The position numbers and the translations under genes were made by a program. From NCBI GenBank assembly GCA_030247855.1, contig JAPDRN010000094.1, positions 1-64,000 of the forward strand: a stretch of DNA of 64,000 nt. The letters are read 5' to 3'. This DNA comes from Knufia peltigerae (lineage: Eukaryota; Ascomycota; Eurotiomycetes; Chaetothyriales; Trichomeriaceae). Each line of letters starts with the position of its first letter. The first letter of the stretch is position 1. The notes below the pieces were generated by a model. That model saw nothing but the letters and a program-made list of their open reading frames with translations. It was not told the DNA's origin and searched no databases. Positions 13,288 to 24,804 of this stretch are shown one piece after another.

Positions 13288-14928
13288 CTACCAGCCCTTG
13301 GCGTGATATTCCCAAGGATTGTCAAAGTAGTGATTCCAAGAGTTGTTCTTGGAAGTTTCCTGTAGGGCTCCTAGTGGAGGGGCTCGTGGGGGCCCTGTTT
13401 GTGGCATGGTATGAGATTGAAGGTTGGCCATGCTCTGAGCGGTTCGTCGCTTGAGGAAGGCGTTGGCAGTTTGAGATTTTTGTTGTCTTTCCCAGAGTAG
13501 ATTTTTGCGTAGAGATTCTGTCAGCTCTGTTGACAACATATTTCTCCTGGTAGTCCGAGGGGAATGCGCCACAGATTTCGCCGTTGGATTAGGAGGTGGT
13601 ATCTTTATCGGTCGTCGACCTGAGCTCTGCATCATCATACCATCATCTTCATCCGGAGAGACGCCCATTGTCTCTGCCTGTGTAGATGGAGCGCGAGCCC
13701 GATGGAGTGCAGGTTGTGAGTATGCGTGGTTGAGTCCAGTCTGTGACTTGTTGAGAGCTAGGGTCAGCATTGATCGTCGAGATACCAAGTCAGGACGACT
13801 GTCGACCCGTCGGAAAAGATGAGGTTCTTGGGCGACTCTTCCATTTCCGTCGTCTGAATTGGAATCTTCCCACTCGTCGCCATCTTCTTCCTCGTCCTCG
13901 TCGATGGCCGACTCAATGACTTCGTCAGTGTCGTCTTCCTCATCACTACTCTCGATGGCGCCCTCGTCGTTCTCCGCATCTTCTTGTATTCTTCTTTCCG
14001 CAACCACATCTTTAAACGACGTTCTCTTTGGCTGCAGTTTCGACTGGGAACCTTGCAAGGTTGTTTTACTTAGACTTTGGGACAGCGAGCTCCTTGGTGG
14101 GGGTGCCTTGTGTGAAAGCACTCTCTGCTCAAAGGACGACTCATCATCCTCCGACGATCCGCCGAGCGTGAAAATGCCGGCCTTGATTGGGGGAGGGGCT
14201 TTTGTATTCAGCTTGGACGAAGGCACTGGATGCATCCCAATGCTGGTTTTGCGCTGTCGGAAGGACGAGGTGGCTGGAGAGAAACCATGGACCACCGACC
14301 CAGAACGTATCAAGCCATCCGAGGAGACCGAAGTGTCGGAATCACGATGTTCGCTCTGGCGAGCCATCGTACTCCTCGTGGCGGTTGTCGTGGCGGACAA
14401 ACACGACTCCGTCGAATCGTGCATAGGTCTGGACTCGTCTTCTTGTTCGACTTTCGGTATTGAAGAGGGCTCGGGTAGCGCGGGGACACTGGCTTGTATG
14501 GAAGGGGACAAGGGGCACAGGGCCGTCTTCTCTTTTATCGTTACCATGATCTTTTCAAGTGCATCGGGAGTCAAGTGGCGTGATTTTGAGAGGGAACTAG
14601 CGCATTCATCTTGTCCAAAGGATCTCGATCGGGTCGAGAGCGGCTTCTCGTTCAAGCTGTCGTCTGAAGAGAAGGAGTGGGATAACGAGGGCGCCCGTGA
14701 TACGGTGGGCGGCGAATCGACTGGCGTTACACACAGGGACTCGCGAGACCATACCCGCCAGCTCATGTTCTCATATCTGTGGCCTTCTTTGATGGTCTCC
14801 GAACACTTGTTAAACATTGTCCACATTGCTTTTAGACTGATGGCGTTGGCAGGATCGATCTGGTGCATCTTCAGTGCGTCGAGTTGTAGGACTTCGGGCA
14901 CCGGACAAGATGCCATTTCGAGCGGCAT
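13288..14928 (-). CDS. DUF1752/DUF3295 fungal regulatory protein
   Basis: Single-exon model of 546 aa from the ATG at 14928; an ATG at 14916 is equally possible. The frame stays open a little upstream but has no earlier ATG. The N-terminus has the DUF1752 (AreA GATA-like) signature: a helix with AMWTMFNKCSETIKEG followed by ENMSWRVWSRE. A long Ser/Pro-rich middle precedes a DUF3295-like C-terminal half. That half holds an acidic stretch (ESSDEEDDTDEVIESAIDED), FRRVDSRPDLVSRRSML, then TELTESLRKNLLWERQQ, and ends DNPWEYHAKGW. DUF1752 proteins are linked to nutrient signalling and transcription or PP1 regulation in fungi. I infer a phosphorylation-rich regulator; the exact role is unknown. The long open frame on the opposite strand is a shadow of this gene. 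Confidence 0.87.
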   Translation of the reverse strand: MPLEMASCPVPEVLQLDALKMHQIDPANAISLKAMWTMFNKCSETIKEGHRYENMSWRVWSRESLCVTPVDSPPTVSRAPSLSHSFSSDDSLNEKPLSTRSRSFGQDECASSLSKSRHLTPDALEKIMVTIKEKTALCPLSPSIQASVPALPEPSSIPKVEQEDESRPMHDSTESCLSATTTATRSTMARQSEHRDSDTSVSSDGLIRSGSVVHGFSPATSSFRQRKTSIGMHPVPSSKLNTKAPPPIKAGIFTLGGSSEDDESSFEQRVLSHKAPPPRSSLSQSLSKTTLQGSQSKLQPKRTSFKDVVAERRIQEDAENDEGAIESSDEEDDTDEVIESAIDEDEEEDGDEWEDSNSDDGNGRVAQEPHLFRRVDSRPDLVSRRSMLTLALNKSQTGLNHAYSQPALHRARAPSTQAETMGVSPDEDDGMMMQSSGRRPIKIPPPNPTAKSVAHSPRTTRRNMLSTELTESLRKNLLWERQQKSQTANAFLKRRTAQSMANLQSHTMPQTGPPRAPPLGALQETSKNNSWNHYFDNPWEYHAKGW

Positions 14929-17900
14929 TTCTGGTGGGATCGAACCAGAAATCGGGGGAGGGAGGAGAGGGAGGAGGAAAGTGTAGTTGCGAGACCAGAG
15001 GAGCACCCTGAACTAAGAGTCGAGGGGGTTTACAATCGCTTTCGATCTCGATTTCCGCATACGATGGGAAACTGGGTGCGTGTTGATCGGCTTGTGACGC
15101 AATGCGGTGATCGGCTCCGTACGGTTGGGATTTGTGGAAGCGGGTGGGAGAAAGGAGACTGGTTAGGTGGTGTGCTAGAGTGTCGAGAGAGGGATGAAGT
15201 GAACACTTCGAGAGGGTGTAGAGCGGGAAGCGAGGGTGTAGGCCATGGAATCTACCATGGACAAAATGTGGTTTGTTGAGGAATTGAAGGAAGAGAATGC
15301 GCTTGGGGAAAGGAAGTGGTATAACAAAGCGGGAGCAAGGCTCGAGGGCAAGCCGGGGACCAGGGCAATGGACAGAGAGAGAGGCGAGGCCATGGGGCAC
15401 AGGGCACGAAAAAGAATCAAGCAGGGGGGGTCAGCATTGATTCGGGTAAGTCTTGTCCCTACATGGCAGGGCCCAGGGCTTCTTTCTTTTGGGCCTCTAA
15501 CGGTCCCTAGGCCGGGGCTAGTGGGCTCTCGCTGTAGAAGGGGGGGCTAGTGGACTTGGGACGAGAACGAGGGCGCAGGGGAAAGGATTTGCGTTGGGCG
15601 GCGCATGCTTCGAGACACGAGGGGCCGTCACGGACGTGTAATGTGAATTGCACTTGAAATGACAGGCCCTTTTGGATTTTGACCCGCCCGGCTATTTGAC
15701 GGCTTCTTGCTTTCTCCCTGGACACTGATAAAATAGCCCCACAAGCCCAATAGCTCGAGAAGTTGTTGTCGTCGGTCACACCGTTACCGAGTACAAGGAC
15801 TGGTTACGAACGACTTTGCCCAAAGGCCAGGCATCAATTTCTCGTAACGGCGCTCGAAAGAGAGACACAGAGCCAAAGAACCCCAGAACCTCTCCAGGAG
15901 TTTCCGGTGTCAGCAGTTCTGCAAACGTTTTCTGCCTGCCTTTACGAGACCATCAATCGGTCCCCTGTCTGTGTGCAGGTGCCTTTTTTGTTTTATTGGA
16001 CTCCGTCAGCATGGACTGTAACACATTAGAGAAGAATTAATGAATGAATAGTAGCATGTGAGAAATTGTTATTATTGGGGGGAATATGGTACGTCCGGGA
16101 CCAGCCAAAAAGGGTCATTCGGCATTGGTCTTGGGGGGGCTCAGTCAGTCACATGCACCGGCACGGATCTTTGTGTGCTGTCGCTCTTTTCAGCCACAAC
16201 GCACACAAGACTGGGGGCGTTTTATTATTACTCCGTACCTAAAGCTTCTAGGTAGTTCCCAGGCCCCAGGCTGAGGGTCGACCAGGTACTCGTACTCCAC
16301 GAGATACTAACTCGTTTCCAAAGGTGGCAACTGATTCAGAACACAATGTAACAACAATCCATCACCTCGCACGGAGTACGCAATCATCCCATATGATTTT
16401 GGCTCCCAAAATGAAGATGCGTTGTCAGAGCAGCTGACTCGAGACGTCCGTTGTATCTCGTAGCCGGACTAACTCTCGTAGCAACCCTCAGTTGACTTTT
16501 TGGTGACTTTTTGCTGGGGTATCCATTAACTGGACTCTGTTCGAATTCTGCCGGATTGAGCCAGTAAGCGAGTGTCAAATGTCTACAGTATTTCCATCCG
16601 TCTTCCCCGTTCAGACTAAAATGCCGTCCACGTGCGAATTTCTTTGAGAGCAAGTCCTTTTTTTCATGTCCAGCTGACGCTCTAGAGACGAGTGCTCCAT
16701 AACTCACTCCCCTACTCTCCCGAGTACGTTACGGAGTAAAAACAAAAGTCATGAATTGTTTGATCCGCCTTCTTGCCTCGAGTGCGGTTACACATACTGT
16801 ACGGAGTAGTACTTTACAAACTCTGGCGAAGGCCGGTTGATTAATTCAAGTAGTTTCTATTACTCTGATGTTGCTTTCTTGTGAGTACACCGTATGATCT
16901 AATTGAGTCTAATTTGATCTAGACAAAATCTAGTCTGTTTGGGTAGGTTTCACTGGCATGTGCAATACCAAACACATCCTACGGAGTACAATATACAGTA
17001 GTCATCTGTCGCCTTGACCTTCAACTATTTCACAGTACTTCGTACAAACATCGCCAGTCTGTGCCCCAACACTCTGGCTCCCGACTCCCGGATCTTGACC
17101 CGAATGCGGTCAACAGCCGATCTTGTCTGTGCCACGCAAATGATCCATTCTTTCGTTATTATTGTGCCCTGTCCAGACCTTTGCAAGTACAACTCTCGAT
17201 GCTCCTGCAACCCTCCCCCTCGTAAGCACTTTATTACCTTGTGTACTTGTACTCGGTACTCGGTAGCGGCATTGTCTTTTTGTTCTTCGAGCCTTGTCGA
17301 ACAGTGTTACCCCAATCCTGTATCACCCTCCACCGTGCAACCTACCTTACCACACGAGACATTGTATACGCCGTACGGTACTAAAATACTCGTTATCCCC
17401 TTTGCCATCCCGCAGTGCTACACCGAGTGCCGACTCCCACGTCACAAATGCACAAGTCAATCTTTTTCCTTCGGGGCGACATCCCACGGGCGTCGGCAAT
17501 CAACCCATTAATTGATCACGACCACCACCACCATCAACAAACCCCTGCGAACGTGGCTTGAGCGGCGTCCATTGGGAGAAATAATGCGAGATCAAAGAAA
17601 AACGGTGACGGCCTTTTGTTGTAATGATGCGTCTTCAATAGGGCAAATCGCAACGAGGACAGTATTCCATTCGTCCCATTCGCATCCACCCCCATTCTTT
17701 AAGCCCTGGATTATCGCACTTTAACATACCACTACACATATTACTCCGTAAAAAAACAAAGTCACCAGGTCACCGGCAATTGAATTCGAATGTCTCCGAA
17801 ACTAGCAATGATCGCCTCCCAAGGGCCTTGCTACCGCCAGCCCTTTACCCGGCACCCTGTCACTCCGTAAAGGGGGTTTAAATTCGTACGGAGTATATAC

Positions 17901-20108
17901 GGGGGGGTGTGTGTGATGAACGTTTGCCCAGCTTTGGTTTGGTTGACCAACAAGGAAATGCCAATCCATCGGAACCGCAAGCAGCTGATCGCGCACCTTG
18001 TCCCTGGGTCCGAAGCCAAACGTTTGACACGCTTGTCGAGCTTTCCCCCTTCCCTCCGTCCCTCCGGAAGTATGAAGCCTGTTGGTTAGCTTGTACTCCA
18101 TACCCAAAACTATTGTCCATCGTGATCGATGGTTTGACGCTTCCCATCAACGGTGGCTGGCACGCCAATTGCTGCAAGCAGTAAGGTGTTGGCGCCCGCG
18201 GAATGCTATTCGCATATGCCGGGGGTGGGGTGGGCTCAAAACAAGGGCTGGGCTTCGTCAATAATTTAGGTACAGTCCGGAGTATTGTACGAGTAACAAG
18301 ATCCAACGGCTCCTAACTTCAACAGTGATCAGCCAGCAACCATCTCAATACTCATGCCTTGTCTCACCTTGCATCGGTTGAATGTGTGGTTTCCGCCGTA
18401 AATGACTTACAGTCTGCATCCGGGATAGATATCCTATAGGTACGGAGTATATGTTTGATCCATGGATTACGGGAGTACTCGTCTGGAGTCCTGAGCCTCC
18501 GTACGTGCGTAGTTCGTCTCTTCTGACGCAGCCTTACCGAATGGCCGGGAATACCGACTTTTGCAATAATGTATGATAACGCTCGAGAGAGACACCGGTC
18601 AAATCTGGGACGGTTCAATGACTCCGGTCCGCCATCGCAGGTACTCGAACTTGACAACATGGTGTCCAAAGGCCCCCTTGTACATAATGTATCAGGGAGG
18701 GCACCTGTCCTCTCGAGGGCACGTCCAGCTGGCTAGGCGCTCTCGCTCGCTGGCCCTTGCAGTCCGGATAGGACGTTAGGCGTATCCGAACTTTGTGTTG
18801 CCCCCTTCGAGACCGCTCTCCTTGATCTTGCATCTCTTTTCTACCTTGTATATCCACACGTCAAATCTCCCATCAGTTGTTGCTCTAAAACGTACCAAAG
18901 GTCGGTGGATTGGACGGCCCTTTACGGTCCATTGCTTCCGCCGTCAAATCTGCCCTGACAGATACTCCGTACCTCTTCCTTATTCCTACACACCAATCGT
19001 TTGCCACTTTCGCAGCCTTGCAAGGTCGACAAGATTCCTTTTTGCCTTCAAACTAATGCATAGCGACATCGACACATCGCCTGACACCGAGTTTCTCGTA
19101 CGACCAGGAGTCAGTCCTCAGCGGCGAGGAAACTACAGCCGAAAAGACCTACCGTCCATGCTATCAGGCTGACGTCGAGCACCTAAGTATGGGAAACTTG
19201 ACACGGCGCAAACACTTTCGCTGAAACCCCAAAAACTTCCATCAAATTCCTGCTTGCCGCATGCCGCATGCCCAGATGTGTCAAATGTCCTCGATATGTG
19301 TGCTTGAGAATGCAGATGGGCCATGACACATCCCTTGAGGTATTCATTCGCCCGGACGATACCACCCCGAGTGTAGCAGTTCCTGTCGCCCGGCTAGACT
19401 TTACGTCACTCTGCCAGTTCCGAGACCACTTCGGATGGATTGGTCATCCATATCAACATCCAACGTGCTGGGATGAGATACTTTCAAATGCTCGGTCGTT
19501 GCATCCGAAAACTCGTACACTTAGAACATTTCCACTTTTTCCAACGGTATCAATTTCCAAACCCCTGCAGCTCTATCAGGTCTTGACATTACATCTCAAT
19601 ACAATCATCCCATATGACCGTGTGGACAGCTTCATGTGTTTGCATCGCCACCACGGAGGCACTAGGTTTGCAATCTGGAGTGTGCCTCCAAATAGTGTCT
19701 CCTTTGACAGGACATTTTAAATGCAGATCTCCATCGATATCAATATAGCTGACTCGATAATGCAGCCACCCGTCGCCGAGACAGCTAGATAATGCTAAAT
19801 GGCTAAATGGTACGCGCGAAGTGAGTTTGGCGTAGGCTCAGTCAGCCAAGATGTGCCCTGCGGATCAGTGGCCATTTCGATAAAAAACCCGATGCCCAAA
19901 AGAGGGCATAGGTGAAGCTGGCGTCGGCTCACAGCACTATCATACGAGTACAGTGCTCGGAAAGTCTCTCATCGACGATGGTGGTCTTTACTTCGTTGCG
20001 AGGGGGGTGACGTGTAAGCACGGGTGTCAGATGGACGCTCGGCAATCGATGCCCTGAATCTAGGTACCGGGGTATCTGGCGACCCCAAAGACCCCATACG
20101 CAACGTAT
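14929..20108. other. Gene-poor region between DUF3295 gene and bZIP gene
   Basis: No supported gene in about 5.2 kb. Roughly 14929-15800 is probably the promoter and leader of the minus-strand DUF3295 gene. From 16.2 to 19.0 kb the dispersed TACGGAGTA motif is dense. Frames of 150-165 codons at 17014-17511 and 19268-19720 (+) match nothing I recognise. I see no transposon hallmarks. Confidence 0.5.
16229..18971. repeat. Cluster of eight TACGGAGTA/TACTCCGTA copies
   Basis: Exact copies begin at 16229 (TACTCCGTA), 16730, 16800, 16980 (TACGGAGTA), 17742 (TACTCCGTA), 17887, 18441 (TACGGAGTA) and 18963 (TACTCCGTA). Orientation is mixed and spacing irregular (70-760 bases), so this is not a tandem repeat. 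Many copies sit next to further GTAC or TATA-like bases. Confidence 0.9.
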
Positions 20109-22010
20109 TCAATGGTGGGTCTGTGTCCAAAGCTCCAGAGCGCCCTGATCACAAGCAGGACCAAGCCAGAGAAACTCCATCATGACAGCCTTGAGACTCA
20201 CCAGACTGGGTATCTGCAAATGCATCAAGATCGTCCTTACCAGACTGATGAAGAAAGCCTCGTCGTCGGCGTTTGAGTGGCCCGCACCCATCGCGCCCAT
20301 TACAGCCACCCACAATAGGAACTCTGTCCTCTTACTCGTACAGGTTGACACTCGTGCTTCGTCAGACTCGAGCCTCCTCCTGAGTCGTCCAATAAGCACC
20401 TTCAACGGCTCCGGCCTAGCCAGCGGATAAATCACTCCATACGCGAAGATCAGAATGGCCAATCGACAGAGCTCCGTGTGTCCCGTACTCTCCGGCAGCA
20501 ACAGCAATCTATACTGGATCAGATTTCTGTAGACGTGTGTCTCCCACGACGACGACGACGACGACGACGACGTCGCCGGATTCCCTGACCCAGTGTCTAG
20601 GAGACGACAATACATTTTCATGTCCAGTAGCAAATCTTTGATTTCCTCATTGTCATCGTCATCATCCTGACCCGCTCCTTCCGGGAAGAACACACTCGCG
20701 CGCTCCCTCGGAGGGCGCACCACGCTGACCTGATGCAGCAGGACGTGTCTGTATAGCTGACACAGTGCGAAGTTGGGTTTCTTCAAGCCCAGACTCGCCT
20801 GCAATATGTCCGTTGACTGGACCTGCTCCGCTATGCCCGGAGTTGTGATCACATCGAGGTCACCGCGAGCAAACACGAGACGTCTCAATGCAGAAACATG
20901 TGCCTCTGCCCAGCGGAAGTGCGAGAAATAATCGAGCCAACCCAGAGAACGGAGCGGTGGGTCGAAAAGCCCGAAACATGAGCCTTCCCTCTCTTCCTCG
21001 TCCCTTTTCCGGGGAATTTCGTTTCGAACACGACCTGGATTCGTCGCGCTAATGGTGAATGCCAGCACGGCGAAGATGACCGAGTCATTGACAGTGTCGT
21101 TCTCGATGTGCATGCGGACGCGACACAGTGAGCGGTTCTGACAGGTGAGCATAATCGCATCGTTCTCTGGGGAGGCAGGACAGTGCAGAGACATTTCGAG
21201 CGCGGCTGGCCAGATGAAGGAGTTCAGGAGGAGGTCATCGGTCATGCTGAGGCGAAAGAAGGCCGACGCCAAAGTCTCATTGCTGCTGAGGATTTGATGC
21301 CCAAATGCAGGCCAGAGGGTCGTCGCAGCATAGTGGTGAATGCGTCGGACATGTCCATTCTCAAGGATGGCGGCGCAAGATGGGGATGGGTGATGGTAGT
21401 TGAAGTGATCGAGAGGCTGTTTTATGAGTGCTGGATGGCTTTGGTTATCATGCTGCTGCTGCTGCTGATCATGACGATCTCGCGGATTCGGTGAACAGGA
21501 TGGTGGTGGTTGCACAGGTGGCTTCGATTGGGCCTGGGAGTTGTGCAGCGATTGCGATGAGAGATGATCCCGACGGGAGACATCGTGAGAAAAATACAGT
21601 GGCCATTCGCAACAAGGGGGTTCTGCACCAGGAGATACATCATCCGCCTGGACCTTGCTAGGCTTGACGTGCGGCGTCCGAGCTGCGAGAAGAGTTGGAC
21701 GGCCAGTTTCTTTCCTGCACCTGGCTGACGCCCGTTGAGCCTCTCGCTGAGCAGCTCGTCTGCGGCCTAGATGTGGGAATAATCAACTGTAGGTTAGCGA
21801 GATACTTTCCCATCGAGTTTGGCCGGTGATATGCAATGCTGTGTGACTCTGGAGCGATGTAATCAACCTACGATATAAACGCTGATTTAGTCTGTTCTGA
21901 ACTCTTTTCCTGGCCTTCGCATCTGTGACACCAGTCCAGTCGTCGTTCGCGGTGCGAGCTTCTCTAGGCACGTGTCTTTCAAAGATGATGCTTGATAGTG
22001 CGCTTTCCAT
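20109..22010 (-). CDS. bZIP transcription factor with DUF3425-like region
   Basis: Two exons: 22010..21872 and 21766..20109, with a 105-nt intron (GTAGGT...CTAG), giving 598 aa. Splicing joins the basic region: residues 25-56 read DDWTGVTDAKARKRVQNRLNQ then RLYRRRRAAQREAQR, the form found in fungal bZIP proteins of the DUF3425 group. The leucine zipper is short and weak, as is common there. A Ser/Gln/His-rich linker with poly-Gln follows, then a helical C-terminal region of about 300 aa resembling DUF3425 (starting near PLDHFNYHHP; LLLNSFIWPAALEMSLHC). It contains a poly-Ser run and a poly-Asp stretch. Such factors regulate stress or secondary metabolism genes, but no target or gene cluster is visible here. 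Confidence 0.85.
20546..20572. repeat. (ACG)n trinucleotide repeat coding poly-Ser
   Basis: An ACG repeat inside the bZIP gene; on the coding strand it gives a run of serines just before WETHVYRN. It is likely to vary in length between strains. Confidence 0.9.
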
Positions 22011-22590
22011 CTCGCCGGGCTAGATTCTGAGACGACACTTTTCTCTACTCCTTTCTATCCATTCTCGGTCCGCCGAGGAACCATTTCTGGTAAACGCCCA
22101 TCATGCTGGAACCAAATTTAATCATCTTGGGCGCGGTCTGATCATCTTTTGCCAGCAACTAGATAGGAAGGGAAGCACTCTCCCTGGCGGCATCATCGAT
22201 ACCAAAAGAGTCAGAAGTGGATGCAGCTGGCTTACGCCTCTTGATCCAATTATATCCAAGGAGAATGATCGGGTTGGCTCCGTAAGGTAAGCATCATCCC
22301 CGAGATATCCTTAAATCCGATAGTTGATGATTCCAGCAGTTCTACGCACTCGTTCTGAAAGATTCAACAGTCCTTAGAGGAGTCATCTGGTAATAAATGA
22401 GGGAGAGAAGGCATCATACATCGACCCAATCGGGGCGCACGCTGAACAGAGTCAGAGATGTCAAGAGCTTGATTGATTCTATCCCATTTCGAGTCCGGGT
22501 ATCTTTTATACAGATTCATGAATCCTTTCTCATGCACGCTTTTTGTCTCTGACAGACGCCATAGAATACTGGATCGTTTCATAGACGAGC
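22011..22590. other. Intergenic between bZIP and CCT5
   Basis: This holds the bZIP gene promoter on the right of 22010 and the 3' UTR of CCT5 below 22590. A 72-codon minus frame starting at 22582 directly after the CCT5 stop looks like UTR sequence. I see nothing else. Confidence 0.55.
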
Positions 22591-24339
22591 TTAGAACTCG
22601 TTGTCATCATCTCCGGACATAATCACATTGTTGATTTTGAGCACCTGGAGAAAAATCTGATCAGCGATGTCTATAAACTTGGAAACCCTTGCTTACCATT
22701 CGGCAGAGCTGTGTCGCCAGCAAAAGTTGTGACCTCTTTCCGATCAAGGGGTCAATGACAAAGTGTTCCCGCATATCTACGAGGTCAATGTCAGCATAAA
22801 CTAGAATAATATCTGGAAGCTCTTACCGTTGCTGCCAGTGCTCATACAATCCACACCTAGTCGTGAGTTCTGCTCCTTGACTTGTCGTGACTTGACCTCA
22901 GCAAGTGTTTCGATAGGACTTAGTCCAGAGTTTTCTGCAAGAGCCATAGGAACCGAGTCAAGGGCGTCGGCAAACGCCCTCATAGCATATTGTTCCAGGC
23001 CAGGTGATTTGTTGGCTGCATCTTCCACAGCCAGTGAGCATGCAATCTCAGCTGCGCCGCCACCATATACAACTCTGTTGTCTCTGACCAGGTTTCGTAC
23101 CACACACAGGGCATCATGTAATGATCTCTTAGCCTCATCAATGATCATCTTGTTGCTTCCTCGTACAAAGACAGTGACTGCCCGGGTGTTTGCACATTCC
23201 TCAATGACCAGCATCTTTTCACGGGTGGTACCGAAAGTCATTTCTCTTACAATACCGGCCTTGCCCAACTTTTCGCTGCTTAAATCCTCGAAGCGGGGCA
23301 CGATTCTTCCATTGGTGGCAATGGCTATTAGCTCAATCTCAGGCCCGCCTACCCATCGAACAGCTGGCAAATGGTTTTGAAGAAGAAGATGGTTTGCTTC
23401 ATCATCAAAGCCCCACTGGCAAATGACGAGGTTGGCTCCGGTGGCTTTGATCATATCGATCATCTCAACGAACTTGTTCTGCTCGTATTGTTGTAGTTTC
23501 TTGAACTCTTCCACGGTAGAGATATCCAGCTTGTGCTTGGTCTTCGGCTTGGGGGGTTCAAAGGCGCATGTTAAAATAGCGAGTTTGGCGTCTTTCACTT
23601 CGCTGGGCATCTGAGGGTGTGAGAAGTCCTTGTCCACGATGACACCCTTGACAAGCAGCGAATCCTCTATTGAGCCTCCGGCCTTGCCATCTACCTTGAT
23701 AAGTTCGAAGTCGACATCTTTGCGTTCCAAGTCGGCAACAGACATGACAGCATCGACTGCAATTTTGGCGAACTGATCATGTGCTTTGCTGACGATTTTG
23801 CTGCCCAGGCATGTTTTGGCAACCTTTATTAGATTCTCCTGTCGTTCTCTTGTGAATGGTATCTCGTCGCTGATCTTGTCGAGTTGTGCAACTGCAACTT
23901 CGCATGCTTGATCATAGCCGTCTGCGATCCGAATTGGATGAATCCCCTTGTCAATGAGGTCTGCAGCCTGATCTAATAAAGCTGCGGCCAACACAACCAC
24001 ACCCGTCGTGCCGTCACCAATCTCCTCGTCCTGCGACTTTGACAGTTCGACCATCAGTTTTGCAATTGGATTTGTAAGTTCCATCTCAGACATGATTGTG
24101 CGGCCATCGTTAGTTATCTGGATGTCTCCATCGGGAGAAATGAGAATCTTGTCCAAGCCTCGGGGTCCCAAAGATGTCTTGACAATGCCGGCCACAGTCC
24201 TAGCCGCTACAATATGCTGTTTCACTGCATCTGTGCCATGGGTTCTCTTCTTCTTTCCTTGGTCTCGAACAACGATGAATGGTCGGCCGGTCTCGTCCTT
24301 CAACAGTTGCGCCTGTGACAAATCCAATTGCATCGCCAT
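22591..24339 (-). CDS. cct5: T-complex protein 1 subunit epsilon (CCT5)
   Basis: Three exons: 24339..22827, 22776..22697 and 22644..22591, giving 548 aa, the family's usual length. The start is the ATG of MAMQLDLSQAQ; the frame extends upstream only to a GTG. The splices complete the C-terminus (MREHFVIDPLIGKRSQ, then VLKINNVIMSGDD). It is one of eight subunits of the cytosolic CCT/TRiC ring, which folds actin, tubulin and other proteins using ATP. Visible motifs: KTSLGPRGLDKIL (residues 54-66), GDGTT ATP site (108-112), DKDFSHPQMP, CQWGFDDEANHLL and DNRVVYGGGAAEI. One oddity: the first ATP motif reads NDGRTI rather than the usual NDGATI. It is divergent from the AIM9-like gene across 465 bases. 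Confidence 0.97.
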
Positions 24340-24804
24340 CTTGGGCACAAGGCCGCGTTACCACGATAGTGTTTTGGTTGGCGTTGTTCGGGTGTTTCGA
24401 GGACTGAAGTTTCCGATTCGTGATATGACAAAGCACTCGACAGGACTGATATTGTTGGATTTGCGATTGGCTAGTAATTGAGATTTCCTCTTCCGAAGAG
24501 ACAACCTATCCGTACCATGAAAATAATGAAGGTGTTCGCACGAGAATGAAGCAGGACGTTGGTGGGATGGCTACCTGAAATTTTTGGGGTTCTCCAAATG
24601 ATGGACAGGGACTCACAGCGCAGCCAGATGTCACGCCAAGCAGGACAAAAGCAGCGTTGAAGGCTCTAAGTGCATATAATGCACCGAGACGGAAGGTTGC
24701 GCGAAAAGTAAGGGAGTCTGCTGTGTTTGCAACGTTTACAGATATCTCGGAATCCCAGCTGCACCGGCGCCTTTTGGAAACGGAGGGGTAAGCCGCCCGT
24801 TGCG
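24340..24804. promoter_or_regulatory. Shared promoter between CCT5 and AIM9-like gene
   Basis: A 465-base region between two divergent start codons, so it should hold both promoters. A short frame at about 24603-24790 (FTDISESQLHRRLLE) resembles coding sequence but does not splice in phase onto the gene to the right, so I treat it as non-coding. Confidence 0.5.

Noticed and set aside
13859..14986. Long plus-strand open frame (375 codons) opposite the DUF3295 gene
   Set aside because: It is Ser/Leu-rich low-complexity sequence mirroring the acidic and Ser-rich codons of the real minus-strand gene; it has no domain.
17014..17511. 165-codon plus-strand frame
   Set aside because: Composition is Cys/Ser/Pro-rich without domains and it contains motif-bearing intergenic sequence nearby; no support as a gene.
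19268..19720. 150-codon plus-strand frame
   Set aside because: No recognisable domain and no coding signature; cannot be joined to other exons.
24603..24790. FTDISESQLHRRLLE-like frame as first exon of the AIM9-like gene
   Set aside because: It has no ATG in frame and its donor phase does not match the exon at 24939; the ATG at 24805 gives a clean in-phase join and a presequence.
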